From the NCBI GenBank assembly GCA_036925085.1, contig JAUPFP010000030.1:2823045-2887044 (forward strand): 64,000 nucleotides of DNA, written 5' to 3'. This document shows positions 1 to 11,390 of the stretch, one piece after another. Within the stretch, counting starts at the first letter, position 1; the number at the start of each line of letters is the position of its first letter. The stretch is from Brachycybe producta (taxonomy: Eukaryota > Arthropoda > Diplopoda > Playtdesmida > Andrognathidae). Below the pieces are notes generated by a model. That model saw only the letters and a list, made by a program, of their open reading frames with translations, was not told the DNA's origin and searched no databases. The position numbers and the translations under genes are program-made.

Positions 1-215
1 TAATTACCTTTCAAATTACTTTTTAATTACCTTTCAAATTACATTACTTATCAAAATAGTTTTTAATTACCATTGAAATTACTTTTCCAATTAATTTTGA
101 AATTACATTTTAATTACTTTTCAAATTACTTTTTTATTATTTTAAACTATTTCTGATGTTTATTTGAACGTCACTTTAAATTATTTTTTAGTAATTACTA
201 ATTAGTAACTGTAAT
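1..215. repeat. AT-rich degenerate tandem repeat
   Basis: Repeated short units of the type TTTTAATTACCTTTCAAATT make up this stretch, with drift between copies. It lies in what should be an intron of the PCM1-like gene, left of the last exon seen. No coding potential is visible. Confidence 0.6.
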
Positions 216-284
216 TAATTACTTTAAAAAGTTATTTGTACTAACAATGAACAAAAGAAACAAAATCTAAAACCGAAATAATAC

Positions 285-2755
285 CGTATTTTATCTGTAG
301 TGTCGACAGAAGCATGCTGAGTAGAAGCAGCAATAGTTTCCTTTGTGATCGCCGTATGTTTCAACATATGTTGTTGTTGTTTATCATCTGCATCTGGTTT
401 CACATCTGCATTTTCAGAAGTGGTTTGATGATCCCCTTGCCAACGTCGCTCTCGTAGAATACAAAGTTCGTTAAGAAGATCATCCATTTGTTGCTTCTTG
501 TGCTGAAGATGAAGCAATTTATCCTGAAGTTCTCGTCTCTGAGCTTCGGCCACAGATTTGTCCATTACTCTGCAAACTTCGCCATCTACCGATCTTGACG
601 AAGACTCCGACTAAAACAAAAAATTCTAACGTAAAACCTAACCATTAATTTCAGGAAACACGGTTAGAAATAACGAACCCAGTCTTTGTTCGAATACATT
701 GTCTGTAACATAGAGAGACGCTGCTCGATATTTTCTAAGTCGTCCTGAAGTGCTTGAGAGACACCGACTTCCTCGGCCGTCAACGGCCTAACTTCTCCAT
801 TTCCAGTCTTGACAATCAAATTACCGTGAAACGATTTCGCCTGTGCTAATCTGCTTTCAGCTTGATGCTGCAAGTTCAACATAACTGATTTCTGCTCCTG
901 AAGAGCCTTTATCTAGAAATAAAACAAAAAAAAATTATGACTGCCCAAGTACGGAATGAAATGAAAACAAACAAAAACCTTTTCTTGTGATTCTGCAACC
1001 TGTTTTAGAAGTTCATTGCTTCTTGCAATAGATTCTGCTTCTTCGGCAGCGACTGCATCTTCGATTTCACCCTGTAATCAAAAGTAATGATCAGAAACAA
1101 CTAAAAGTAGAACAAAAAGGCAAACTTACAGCACTTTCTTCGGACTTTCCATCGACATTAGCCAACGAACCGGCACGAACTGCAGCCAAAGACGCAAAGT
1201 CCGAATTCAAAATGTCCATTTGTATTGGATCTCCTTGAAGCAACTATCATTAAACACAAAACGAACTGTTAAATAGTTGATCTCCTTAAAAAAAAAGTAA
1301 AACAAGCTGGAAACAGTAACCACAACTCGCTGAAAAAGATCGACAAGTCGCCGTTCGTGTTCTATAAGTTCCGTTCGTATTTGATACAACTTTTCCATCT
1401 TATTGAGAGTCGCCTTAAACCATTAAAATTATTGAATTATACATGTTTGTTTGTTAAAAAAACAACCTATAATTGAGGTAAATTACCGGATCACTGCTAT
1501 TTTGCAAAGATGTTATTGTGGACGTCACTTGCTTTATGTAATCTCGGATCTGAAACAACTTTGCGACAACCTGATTCGTACTGAACTGTTAACAAAAAAA
1601 ACAAACAGAATTTTTAGTAAATAATGTCACTAAATCACAACTAATATGTTACTACATCGCAATCGCAATTACCCCCTTTGGATCGTCGTGTTCCGAAATT
1701 CTACCCTGTGTGTCCTGTTCACTCTGCATTTGTATGTTAGGATGCAAACAAATGGCTCCTCCGTTTCGTAACGAGTTTTTCTTTGGCCGAGCTCCGTGAT
1801 TCGATGCTTGATGAGCATCGTCATCTCTCTCACTACGAGACTTTAAAACAAACAAACAAGAAAATAAAGTGTGATTCTCAAATTCATAATAATTAAGGTG
1901 GAGAAAATTGAAAGCGTTTTAGAAACTAGAAGGGTAGCTCAATTTCTTAAGTTTATTTTCACATTGATATCTTTCAAAATAAGCTTTTGACGTCAGTTTT
2001 GAAAATGATCCAACTTTAAGCAGACGACATTTTTTTAATTTTTGTTTCTATGAAGTTTATTTTGAAAAATAACATGAAAATGCCCTTAAGTGATTGAATT
2101 AACCATTCTAGATTCTAAAACACTTTCTGATTTCTCTTATTTTGTTCCTAAAAAGACAGAATAATCAGCAGTTGATTTAATATATGTCAAACCTCTGCAT
2201 CATCGCTAAGAGTCAATCCTCTTTGTGACGGCTTCTTTTTCTTCGTATGATCGGTCATCAAGAAAGGTGAAGATGAAACAAGAGAAGGAGGAACCGATGG
2301 CGGTTGCGACGAACTCCATCTACCGGTTCCAAACAAGAGAAGATCCTCAGCAAGAAGAGATCCATCCAAAGCACGACCACCAGCAGAACCCACAATTTCA
2401 ACCTTCTTGTCTCTGTTCTTATCCAAGTTTCCTTTCTTACTACTACTACTATTCCTTGCTCCGGGTCTGATTCGAGACGAATCATCAGTCTGCCAATCCT
2501 TCATGAATAGACAACAAACTCATCAAATAAAAAGAACATAATTATAAGCGAAAGACAAGTTCCAAAAAGTACGAGATTGTTAGGAAGTTCCTGTCCTACA
2601 GTTGGAGGTCGTTGTGGAACAAAGTCATTCCTGGCGGCTCCACCTTCATGTCCACCTCCTCTTTCTCTTCCTTGTGATCCAATCGGTTGTACCTGACCCT
2701 TTTCTAATTTCACATTTCTTCCTCTTTGTCCTTTCCAGCCGGAAGAAGAAGCCAT
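285..2755 (-). CDS. PCM1: PCM1-like pericentriolar material 1 protein, 5' part (nine coding exons, 3' end outside window)
   Basis: PCM1 is the scaffold of centriolar satellites and works through coiled coils in microtubule-dependent transport to the centrosome. Coding exons in transcript order are 2755-2573, 2498-2193, 1840-1673, 1585-1487, 1413-1321, 1243-1130, 1071-979, 912-679 and 610-285. All junctions are phase 0 with GT-AG ends, and the last exon ends in phase 2 at a GTATTA donor. About 538 residues are encoded here. Recognition rests on four blocks matching vertebrate PCM1 in order: LPNNLDWQTDD near the N terminus, KLFQIRDYIKQVTS, the coiled coil LNLQHQAESRLAQAK, and LQHKKQQMDDLLNELCILRE. 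The start at 2755 opens the block that splices to DWQ. The middle (exons 2-3) is low-complexity, Lys/Ser-rich and poorly conserved. Introns are 65-350 bp; the one at 1841-2192 holds a family A palindrome. The exact last donor is the least certain boundary. Confidence 0.85.
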
Positions 2756-2812
2756 TTATTTCTATTATGTGAATGGCGTTTCAGTCCTTAACTAGATTCT
2801 AACTGCAATGAA

Positions 2813-3070
2813 AAGTTGTTAGAAAAGAATATCAGATTATTTTTTTTAAAAAGAAAAACTAATTAAAGCTTTAAAGTTTACTTACTTAAACATTAAGCGA
2901 AACGATTCATTTGCACAGAAAGAGAAGAAAAAAAAGCAACTCAGAAATAAACAAGAGAAAAAAAGCCAACGAAAAATGACAGCAATAAAATACCGGCGCG
3001 CCGCCGCTGAATAATCGAAATAAAAATGGCGGCGGAAGCAGGAATAATAAGGTCCAAATACAAGAATAAA
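2813..3070 (-). promoter_or_regulatory. Likely 5' non-coding exon and promoter of the PCM1-like gene
   Basis: Upstream of the PCM1 start codon the minus strand has an acceptor (TTGCAG, ending at 2813) and a strong donor GTAAGT at 2885-2880, which would define a 73-bp 5'UTR intron and a non-coding first exon from 2886 rightward. The exon runs into a short GC-rich patch at 2996-3045, CGGCGCGCCGCCGC followed by AAAAATGGCGGCGGA. The second matches the YY1/Pho-type promoter motif AAnATGGCGGC. This is inference from splice signals and base composition; no transcript data. Confidence 0.45.
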
Positions 3071-3584
3071 ACTAATCAATTTAAATTATTTAAAAAATTT
3101 CTAACTACAAAATTAACTCCCTAAATAACATGCAAATATAAAAAAATGTTTATAAATTCATTTTTTTAAAATGAATTTTCTATATTCAATTCTGAAAAGA
3201 AAATGTAATTGATCAAGTAGTATGTTATTTTCTTGACTTTGGACCTAAACAAGGAAGTAAAACATACGGAAGCTTCGTATGGCCTTCAATTAATATTTAC
3301 AACATAGTTTGCATTTACAAGTTAAATATTAAAGGAACTTATTCGTGTTAAACAGAAACTGTTGTGTCATACAAATTACCAATAAAACACTTCTTCAAGG
3401 GTTAATAAATATAAAAATAAAATAATAAGAAAAATAATTACTTATTTTGTCTTGTCTTTTAGAATATCAGACATACTAAGCTTCCGTAAGATATCTATAG
3501 GAGGCTATGGCTTAATCATTGTACGGTTTTGTCATTTTTTTTAGCAGAAAAATAGTGCGGAGGAAAAAAAAGAGTAAATAAATA
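3071..3584. other. Divergent intergenic region between PCM1-like gene and TRAPPC2
   Basis: About 0.5 kb of AT-rich DNA separates two genes transcribed away from each other. It includes two inverted copies of an AAGCTTCCGTA-type sequence (near 3265-3285 and 3475-3492), probably the ends of an old palindromic insertion. No further gene is seen. Head-to-head spacing suggests a shared promoter region. Confidence 0.5.
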
Positions 3585-4659
3585 ATGTCAGGTAACTATT
3601 ACTTTGTAATTGTTGGCCACTATGACAATCCATTGTATAAGACAGACTTCCCTTCAACGACAAGAACGGACGTCAAAGTGAATATCATTTAACTTCGTGC
3701 GTTCACAGACAAGCGACTTTTAGTGGTCTAGGTGAACAGCAAAAAGTGGTCGGTGTGTTTCTGAAAACCGACCACTCGAGTTGACTGCCAGCGGTTGAGG
3801 AAGTGATCGAGTTCTCTTAGCGTAGTCGAATGAACTGCATAAAGTGGTCTTATAGAGTCTACTCGAGTGGTCGGTTTCGGCCACATACCGACTACTTTTT
3901 GCAGCACATCTCGGCCACTAGAAGTTGCTCGTGTGTGAACGCCCATGTAGTTATTGTTTATGGAGCTGTTTGCATGTTTATTTTTGTTTTTGTGAAGGAT
4001 GACCACCGACACTTGGCCCAATTTGTGGCCCACGCGGCCCTCGACCTGGTCGATGAACATATGTGGGCCTCCAACTCAATGTATCTGAAGAATGTTGACA
4101 AATTTAATGACTGGACCGTTTCGGCTTTCGTGACAGCTGGACATATCCTTTCGATAAGAAGCCACGGTTTCAACAGCAATTTAAATTAGTTTTGACCTAA
4201 TTAAGACGGTTTTAAAGTGCAAACGCCTATCGAATTTAGTCTTTTAGGAGTAAAATATATAGAAACTTGAAAGTGCTTTAAAAACTAGAAGGGTAGCAAA
4301 ATCACTTAAGGGTATTTTCATGTTGACATATTTCAAAATAAGCTTTTTATATCAGTTTAAATAATCAGAACTTCATAAAAACGTCTTTTAACTTGAATTT
4401 TTCACACGAATGCGTTTCATTATGTTGCATGATGTCAGAAATGACGATGGAATCAAGAATTTCTTTCAGGAAATGTACGAAATATACGTAAAGGTACGAT
4501 GACATATAAAATTACGGGTTTGTAAATCAATTTTTACTTTTAAAATGTTTTATTTTAAAGCATGCGTTGAATCCTTTCTACGAGCCAAACACTCCGATCA
4601 ACTCTGCAGCCTTCGAGCGAAAAACGCAGACGAGTGCAAGAAAATATCTCACCGGATGA
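3585..4659 (+). CDS. TRAPPC2: Trafficking protein particle complex subunit 2 (sedlin)
   Basis: TRAPPC2 is a small longin-fold subunit of the TRAPP complexes, which act as tethers and Rab nucleotide-exchange factors in ER-Golgi transport. Exons are 3585-3677, 3998-4142, 4408-4493 and 4561-4659, giving 140 residues, the usual length of the family. Conserved blocks are [14 protein letters not shown] at residues 5-18, [25 protein letters not shown]-like [13 protein letters not shown], and [17 protein letters not shown] in exon 3, with [10 protein letters not shown] in exon 4. Introns 1 and 3 are GT-AG. Intron 2 is not: it only restores the frame if read as AT-AC with U12 signals (separate entry). 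At the junction the usual Gly-His-Met becomes Gly-Arg-Met. Intron 1 holds a 244-bp inverted-repeat element. Adjacent PCM1 is divergent. Confidence 0.93.
3699..3942. mobile_element. MITE with about 29-bp terminal inverted repeats in TRAPPC2 intron 1
   Basis: The left end GCGTTCACAGACAAGCGACT matches the reverse complement of the right end, GGCGTTCACACACGAGCAAC, and the similarity continues through TTTTAGTGG/TTCTAGTGG. The body has further inverted blocks around ACCGACCACTCGAGT. It has no coding capacity of its own. The termini resemble the elements at 31192-31384 and 43678-43856. Confidence 0.75.
4143..4407 (+). other. U12-type AT-AC intron of TRAPPC2
   Basis: The intron begins ATATCCTTT, the canonical U12 AT-AC donor, at 4143. 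It ends with AC at 4406-4407, and TCTTTTAAC, a good U12 branch-point match, lies at 4384-4392, about 15 nt before the acceptor. No AG acceptor occurs close to the start of exon 3. Phase is 1 on both sides, so the frame is restored exactly. The body contains a half copy of family A at 4266-4360. Confidence 0.85.
4266..4360. mobile_element. Family A palindromic element, one arm only
   Basis: One arm of the dominant family: AAACTAGAAGGGTAGC, CACTTAAGGGTATTTTCATG and TTTCAAAATAAGCTTTTTAT in order. The opposite arm is missing. It lies inside the AT-AC intron of TRAPPC2. Confidence 0.7.
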
Positions 4660-4930
4660 GAAGATTAAACCTACAGAAAAATGTTTAGACGTTTATTTAA
4701 TATTTCGTTTTGAACATTTGTTTTAATATTCCTTTTGTATTATCTCACCTGTATTGCAATTAAATGTTATTTTTTTCTTCTGCAAACTAACTGCTATTTA
4801 AAAACAACTTTCTACAAAATAAAAAGCAAAAATGAAAATCGAGAATTGGAAGACGGATTTGCAACAGAGAAAAAAAAAATTTTAAAACTTAAATTAAAAA
4901 TCCCCAATATTGAATATACTTAAAATCAAC

Positions 4931-4936
4931 AATAAA
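4931..4936 (+). terminator. Candidate TRAPPC2 polyadenylation signal
   Basis: AATAAA in the AT-rich DNA 270 bp after the TRAPPC2 stop codon; another AATAAA occurs near 4819. Which one is used cannot be told from sequence. Confidence 0.35.
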
Positions 4937-6562
4937 TTACTTTCTGCACTCGGGCCATTCTCGAATCACCGTTAAATTAACTAGTAAGTGCTATATAAGC
5001 TACGTTTCCTTAACGTCAAATAAAAACAAGTTATTTTTCATACATAACTGAGTCAAAGTAAATACTGGAAATCGTTTAGCACCAACTTTAACTAGTTATT
5101 ATTGCCTAGTTAAAACTGGTTCAGAGCACCTATTTAAACCTCAAACGTGGGTGACAACCATGCAGATTTCTGTAATTTTCAGTTAAAATGATAATTTTGG
5201 GAAAATGAGTAATATTTTAGCTGACTTAAGTATTATTATTGACACTAATAGTATAGTCGCCTCACTCTTTAACTTGAAGCATGTGACGTCAGAGGGGTTC
5301 AGGAAAAGGTTAAGCTTTTGAAATTTTGTGTGGCAGAAAAAAAAATTAGCAAGTTTTCAAGTTTAAAAAAAAAAACCGTTTCTCGATTATTTCGTTATTA
5401 TCCCCTTTTCTATCAAGACAAAACGACACCAAAACTAGATTTTTAGTTAATCCCGCTGACGTCACAAGCTTCAACTGATAGCGAGGCAATTGTAAAAGTC
5501 CTTGACACAAGTAAATATGACTCATAACCGATTCAAATAACCAGTTTTTTTTACAAAATTCTTATTTTGACTGCAGTAATTGTCTAAAGGTACGTTTCCA
5601 GTGAGATGTTTTCATTCAGGTGCAAAATTGATTAGAAACTAGAAGGGTCGCTCAATCAATTCATGTTGACATTCTTTCAAAATAACGCAACTTTAAGCAT
5701 AGAATATTTTTTTTATTCCTGTCTATAAAAAGTTTTACTTTGAAAGATATCAACATGAAAATTATCCTGAAGTGATTGACATACCCTTCTAGTTTGTAAA
5801 ACACCTTTCTAGGTTTCTCTTAATTTTGATCTTTTGAAAGACAGAATAATCAAAGAGTTTGTAAACCAGCTGTTCGTATAAACCCATCTTATTTGAACAC
5901 CTCGTTCTAATGCAATTTGTAACAAAAAACAAACAATCCACTGTAAATAAAATAATTTTTAAAAACAAACCAACCAATCGTAGCACCCACAAGAAATATT
6001 TTCTAAGCTTATAGATGAATAAATTATAAAATAAAAGTTTATCTATAGCTTCTTTTTTTTAGTTGTTTCTTTGCAAACGAAATGGGAACCGTTTTGACTC
6101 TTTTTTGTTAAATTACGGATGTATAAATTTGTAACCCCTTTGATATTAAAAACACGTATTTTGAAAAGTTTCTTCACAGCAAAAATTGACATTTTTCTCG
6201 TTTGTATCTGATATATAAGTGATTACACTATTTACAAAATCTTATAAAAATACTAATCTTCTTTTTTTATACAACAAAACACGAGTGCAATAAACCACTG
6301 AGCTCTTAATAATTTTTTTGCACAATATTTACGCTCATAGTTAGAGAGAGGATCGATATAAACACGACGTAATAAAAATTTAAAAACAAAGACATCGAAA
6401 ATGCTAAACCGATTTAAGGTTTCTTACATTCGCCAAATATCGAAACCGTCTATTATTCGAGAAATATAACAACGTCTTTACACTAATCCATACTTATATC
6501 AATAAAAGCTGCCCATTTTAAAAGTTACGACGACTTTCTGTTTTTGTTTTACAAATAACTTT
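4937..6562. other. Intergenic and probable FHIP1 3'UTR DNA
   Basis: No gene is seen between TRAPPC2 and the FHIP1 stop codon; the two are convergent. The interval holds one family A palindrome (5629-5812) and otherwise unique AT-rich DNA. The right-hand part should contain the FHIP1 3'UTR, whose end I cannot place. Confidence 0.5.
5629..5812. mobile_element. Family A palindromic element
   Basis: Left arm carries AAACTAGAAGGGTCGCTCAA and CTTTCAAAATAA. Right arm carries the reverse order TTTGAAAGATATCAACATGA and ACCCTTCTAGTTT. The arms are shortened near the centre relative to the full copy at 52463. Confidence 0.75.
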
Positions 6563-9500
6563 TTAGAACTTCCAAAGAAACTCCAATTCGGATTCTTCTT
6601 CCCAAACGACTGCGTGTTCCATCGAAATCGCCGATAATTCCTTTAGAAATTCTTCCATGACGACCATACAAAGTACGGCATTTTTCAATCTAAGGGTTTC
6701 TAGTTTTCCATCGGGAAAATCTGAAGAATTACCTTTCACGTACCTAAATTACGAAAAAGATAAAATCTCTTTAAATAAAAGTGACTAAAAAAATTAAAGA
6801 GAAAATTAAATTCCGAACACACCTGTAACCGGTGTTATTTGGAATGCTGTCTAAAAGATTACTAAATTTACTGTTAATCTTTTCTCGATCCGAGTTCAAA
6901 GGACTTCTCCTGAATATCCTTTCAGTTAAACTACGTCGCTTTGTCTCGACTGAAACAACAAAATTTCAAAATGAGGATAACCTCAAAAACCAAACCAGAG
7001 GATCTAGAGGCATGGTTTTACATTTGGAAACCATCTTAACCTTTATTAAAACCTTCCGGAGTACTGCTTCGTCTGTCACTTAACGTAGAAGGCTTTTTCC
7101 CATTATCTAGAAAGATTTTCTTGTCTCTAAATGCAAAAAATTTGCGTGCTCGGAGCATCAAATCGTCAACGTTTTCAACTGTGTAAAAGAAACTGTCCAA
7201 CTTCTGTTTCAGTCGTCCCAGAACCTTTGTTCCGAAACAAAAAACAAAAATACAACTTAAAAGTAAAGCTTTTAGACGAAACTATTAAATAAAAAAAGAG
7301 TCGCAAAAGCAAACCTGTAAAAGAGATCGCACGCTAGGTTGGAAGACGAGTGAGTGGTTCAGAAGAAAGGAACGTAAAAGAGGCTGCGGATAACAAGCGA
7401 GCCGAGCTATCACTCCAGTCAACTGGAGATTTTCGTAAATGCTGTTCGTCATCATGTTCTCCAGTTTAGTGAGTAAATTGCTTAAGAAAGGACCTGAAAA
7501 ATACAGAAGAAAGTCACAACTCGAGATGGTTCCATACCTAGTTACTTTAGAGTGTTGACGATAGATGGCATTGAAACCAGTTCCGATTTCTTAAATCTGA
7601 CTGAACTCATCAACTTTTGTTTGGTTTATTTTTCACAAAGCAAACTATATTTAAAAAATATCATTGTGGAAATTGCCTTCGTATGTTCTTTTACTCTCCT
7701 AGCTTCAAATAAGTCTCCTAATTATTTCGAAACTTAATTCAAACCTGACTTAATAAACGTTTTGTCGCATCTTTCGATACCCAAATTAATCCTCTTACAC
7801 CAAACACGCAAAAAAAACCATCACAGTTTAGAAAAAAAAAAAACCAACCCAAATCTGGGCTTCCAAATCCATCGGCCGGTGAGTTTGGACCAGACGACGA
7901 GATGTTATTCATGTAAGACAGATGCGAAGGTCGAATACGAACATCGTGAATTATTTCGTGTCCTTTGAACGATGGGAATCGCGCATCTTGTAAAGTCGTA
8001 TGATCTTTGCTTTTCAATTCATCGTGTTTCGGTCCATCACGTGAATTTTTCTGCTCTTTTGCAATACACTGGTCTCCAAACTCGCAATTCTCTTTCGAAG
8101 ATAATCTGTCGGCATCGACGTTCGACTCGTATCGATCATCTAAACAAGGACTCGCATCCTTTGAGAGCGGAACACCATTCTTTGCCAAAAACACATTGGA
8201 AGGAGATATTATAAGTGTTCCATGTGGTGGAGGTTGTTCTCCATCGTACGGCCACGTCCAACTATGGCAAGCAACTAGACACGAAGTAACAGTTCGACGT
8301 GCATCCATCAAATAGTCTAAGAAACTCGAAGGCTGAAGAGTTGTTGTTGTTGTTGTGTGTCCTAACGACAAATCTCTGAAATCTCCGGGTGCATAACTGG
8401 CCGACGACGGACTTCTTCGTCGCCTACCAACAGTTCGCGGAAGTGTTCCAGGCAACATTCGATTACCATGTTCCGAAGGTGCCCCGAAATTTGAAGAATC
8501 TTCCTGATCGACGTCACACAATGGAACACAACAGGCAGGAGCGAGAGAAAGAAATTTTTCGGCAGTCTTTCCGAACATGTCCACTTCTCGAACTCGACAT
8601 CTCTGGCTCACCATTATGTGAGTGCAACCGATCAAGTACCTGAAACGAGAAATATTTCGTATTCCGAATTTGTTATAGCCCTGCTATATCAGAAAAAAAA
8701 AAGATGAATTTCAATCGTTCGCATACTTGAAAACAAGTTCCAGCATTACATCTTCGCAATTTAAGCTCAAAAGTGTATGAAAAAGTGCCAGAGTGACCAC
8801 ACAAAGCTAGAAAATAACCACAGAAATCAAGAGTTAAAAAATACGATTATTTTTCTTGAACAATCTGCAAAATAATCGGCATAGCGACACAAAATAATAG
8901 TATCGGTTAAGCACTAACACAATCAAAATCTGTTTTCACTTACTGGATGCGGAGAAGCGATTCTTTGAATAAGATCGGTGATAACCGGAGGTTCCTCAGC
9001 AAAACACTTTGATAGAATTGCTTTCAAGAACACTCTAAGCAGCGAAGGTTCCGTGATTGTTCTCAAGAAGAGGTCCAAGTAGGCTGTCGCCGTCATCAGT
9101 TCCAAAACACAAAACTAACCAAAAAAAAAAAATTGAAATGAAAATGATATTGGACATGCGAGCAAGTAACGAAATCGTTCGTACTTGTTGAACGGACGGT
9201 CGAAGCGCAGGGACTAAAACAGGTAACAAGAATCCTTGATATAAATATTCCAGAAGTTGGTCTTGAACGAGAGGATGAGCAACCTGAAGAATCGGGGGAA
9301 AAGAACAATTTCTCAATCGACGATTAAAATAATAAACGGTTTTGTCTCTCGTACTTGAATGACTGCATTGCAAAATTCTAATGAGTTGATAAACATTTTC
9401 AACTCCTGCATATCGCATAAATCATCGGGGGTGAATCGATGCCAATCTTCTGCTTCGATCGTCAGTTTCCTCGGAAGTAACGAATAGAGTCCACTAAGGC

Positions 9501-10846
9501 CGGTTGCAAGCACCTTGGATCATGACGAAGATATGAACAAATCTAATCCGAGATTAATAAACAGCATAAAATTGATACGCACGGGACAAAAAGACGGATG
9601 CTTGGCAATGTAGACACCGATTCCGTGGTTCTTACGAGAAAGAGCCATGCAAAGAAGAAGCGAATCTCGAGCTAACTGTCCGATTTCACCTTCGCGATGA
9701 ACGAACGGAATCAGAAGCGAGAAGATCAAAAAACTATAATGAAACAATTAATATCGAAAGAAGTTTTAAAACCGACGACACTTACGAAAGAAATCGTTAC
9801 AGATTTTTCATTTTTTTAAACGTGGTTAGAGAACAAAGCTAAGAGACTAGAAGTGTAAATTAAAATTGATAAATATTTTCATCTTTAAAAATAAACGTTT
9901 TATGAATTTTTTCTCTCTCTGATTTTAAATTTTGAATTCTTTTTCGAGAACAAAATTTGGAAGAGTTTTAGAAACTAGAAGGGCAGTTCAATCACATCAG
10001 TACAACATTATTTATGATCTTTCAAAATAAATGTGTCTGCAAATTGAATTTACTCTTCTAGTTTCAAATAAATCTGGAAAATTCTTATTATAAGATAAAA
10101 AAAACTAATCTTTTTCCGGTGCAACCATGTTAATAAAAAATAAAGAATTGAAATGATTTCGGCCACAAAATTAAAAAAAAAAGATCGTAAAAACAAAAAA
10201 AAAACGTTTCAAATTATTAAACTGACTTTCCAGGACCCTGATCGAGATTAGCGCTAAAGAAAAAATCCAGAAGAGTTGCATTATGTGCTAACGAAACGCA
10301 AAGTTGGTTCAGAAGAATAACGAGCGGAACCTCGAATTCGACCGGAGAACGTTCGGTGCACGTGCCGAGCAACCTGAGCAACGGTTGCAGGACGGGTTTA
10401 TGCACGAGAACCTCTTGCTTCGAATGAATTATCAAAGTCTCGTAAAGTTTGAGCTGTTTCAGTTTGAGCTTATTCACGAATTCTCCGTTCAATTCGAGAC
10501 TCCAAGTGAGACGTTTATTTAGAATATCGTCCGTTAGCACCAGGTCGAGAAGAGGTCCGATCGAAGTATCGGCACGACCGAGTTCGTTCAGAAGAAGAAG
10601 CAACAACTGGTCTAAATGATTCTCGACGAAATCGATCTGTTCGGATAGAATCATCTGAGGAGGACGGTGACACATCATCTTCCAAGCCTGATGCCAGTGA
10701 TTCTTGAACGAATCGAAACAAGCGTCGGCATCGTGCTCGACCGGAACGTTCGTATTCGCCGAAGATCCGGTCATAGCAGCGATGCCAGACGCAAATTTCT
10801 CCTTCACACTCGAACGGAAGGGACTATCTCGCTTAAACCAGCTCAT
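6563..10846 (-). CDS. FHIP1: FHF complex subunit HOOK-interacting protein 1 (FAM160A/FHIP1 family)
   Basis: FHIP proteins join FTS and Hook in the FHF complex, which links dynein to endosomal cargo. Exons in transcript order are 10846-10227, 9733-9583, 9513-9355, 9283-9185, 9114-8944, 8806-8727, 8639-7849, 7493-7315, 7224-7041, 6949-6823 and 6743-6563, 2742 nt or 913 aa. All boundaries are GT-AG and every phase closes. Family blocks in order: ACFDSFKNHWHQAWK (about residue 45), LIPFVHREGEIGQLARDSLL, LATGLSGLYSLLPRK, LEFCNAVIQVAHPLVQ, TAYLDLFLRTITEPSLLRVF, KYLIGCTHIMVSQ, then a long Ser-rich variable region in exon 7 with FLDYLMDARRTV and WPYDGEQPPPH, then LTKLENMMTNSIYENLQLTG, QPLLRSFLLN and a C-terminal LKNAVLCMVVMEEFLKELSA. 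This matches FHIP1A/FHIP1B rather than FHIP2. Exon 5 starts with FCVLEL, a few residues not typical of vertebrate FHIP1. Intron 1 contains family A copies. Confidence 0.93.
9838..10075. mobile_element. Family A elements (degenerate) in FHIP1 intron 1
   Basis: A degenerate single arm lies at 9838-9910 (GACTAGAAGTGTAAATT). A shortened copy follows at 9962-10075, with AAACTAGAAGGGCAGTTCAA on the left and ACTCTTCTAGTTTC on the right. Confidence 0.6.
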
Positions 10847-11011
10847 CGCAAACGATTCAATGACCGGAAATGACTCATCATAGGAACGATCGGTTCTTCA
10901 GCATCATCATCTTTGTCCAAAAAAAAATTAAACGTAATCAGGATCAGAATCAGAATCATTACGGTATTTGGCCATTGTCACTGAATGTGTCGTCATAACC
11001 GCGTGAAAAAC
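10847..11011 (-). promoter_or_regulatory. FHIP1 5'UTR with a short upstream reading frame
   Basis: An acceptor (TTACAG) just right of 11011 suggests that the first coding exon begins there, with a non-coding exon further right. Inside the leader, ATG at 10975 opens a 15-codon frame, MAKYRNDSDSDPDYV, closed by TAA at 10930-10928, about 80 nt before the main start. It is out of context with the main frame and could dampen translation. Inference only. Confidence 0.4.
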
Positions 11012-11044
11012 CTGTAATTGAATCAATTTAAAACATTATAATTT

Positions 11045-11390
11045 TGGCTTTATAGATATTTATTTTGCTTTTGTTCCACAAGATGGCGACACTGCAGTGG
11101 CTACTGTTATACTCCATAGACGTTTTTGTAAAATTTGGACGTAAAAACGTCAAAAAATCAAATTGTTTTCAAAACTAGAATGGTAAAAGTCAAATTTCAA
11201 CGTCAATATCTTAAAAAATAAACACTTTATTGTTCTGTTTTTTGACTTTTTCCATTTGACATTTCATAAAAAAAACTATTTTCGGCCTTTTTCAAACTGT
11301 CATAAAAGGTTTATTTTGAAAGATATCATCATAAAACAACTTTTAACATCATCACTAACTATTTTAGTTTCTAAAACACTTTGAATTTTT
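11045..11390. mobile_element. Family B palindromic element upstream of FHIP1
   Basis: This copy shares the ACTAGAAT...ATTTTAGTTTCTAAAACACT arms with family A but has a longer outer part, including CACAAGATGGCGACACTGCA and CATAGACGTTTTTGTAAAAT. The same outer sequence recurs at 33340-33531, and the arms at 37410-37625 and 63760-63985. Confidence 0.65.

Noticed and set aside
7739-8643. Plus-strand frames over FHIP1 exon 7
   Set aside because: Antisense shadows; the minus strand matches FHIP1 with closing splice phases.
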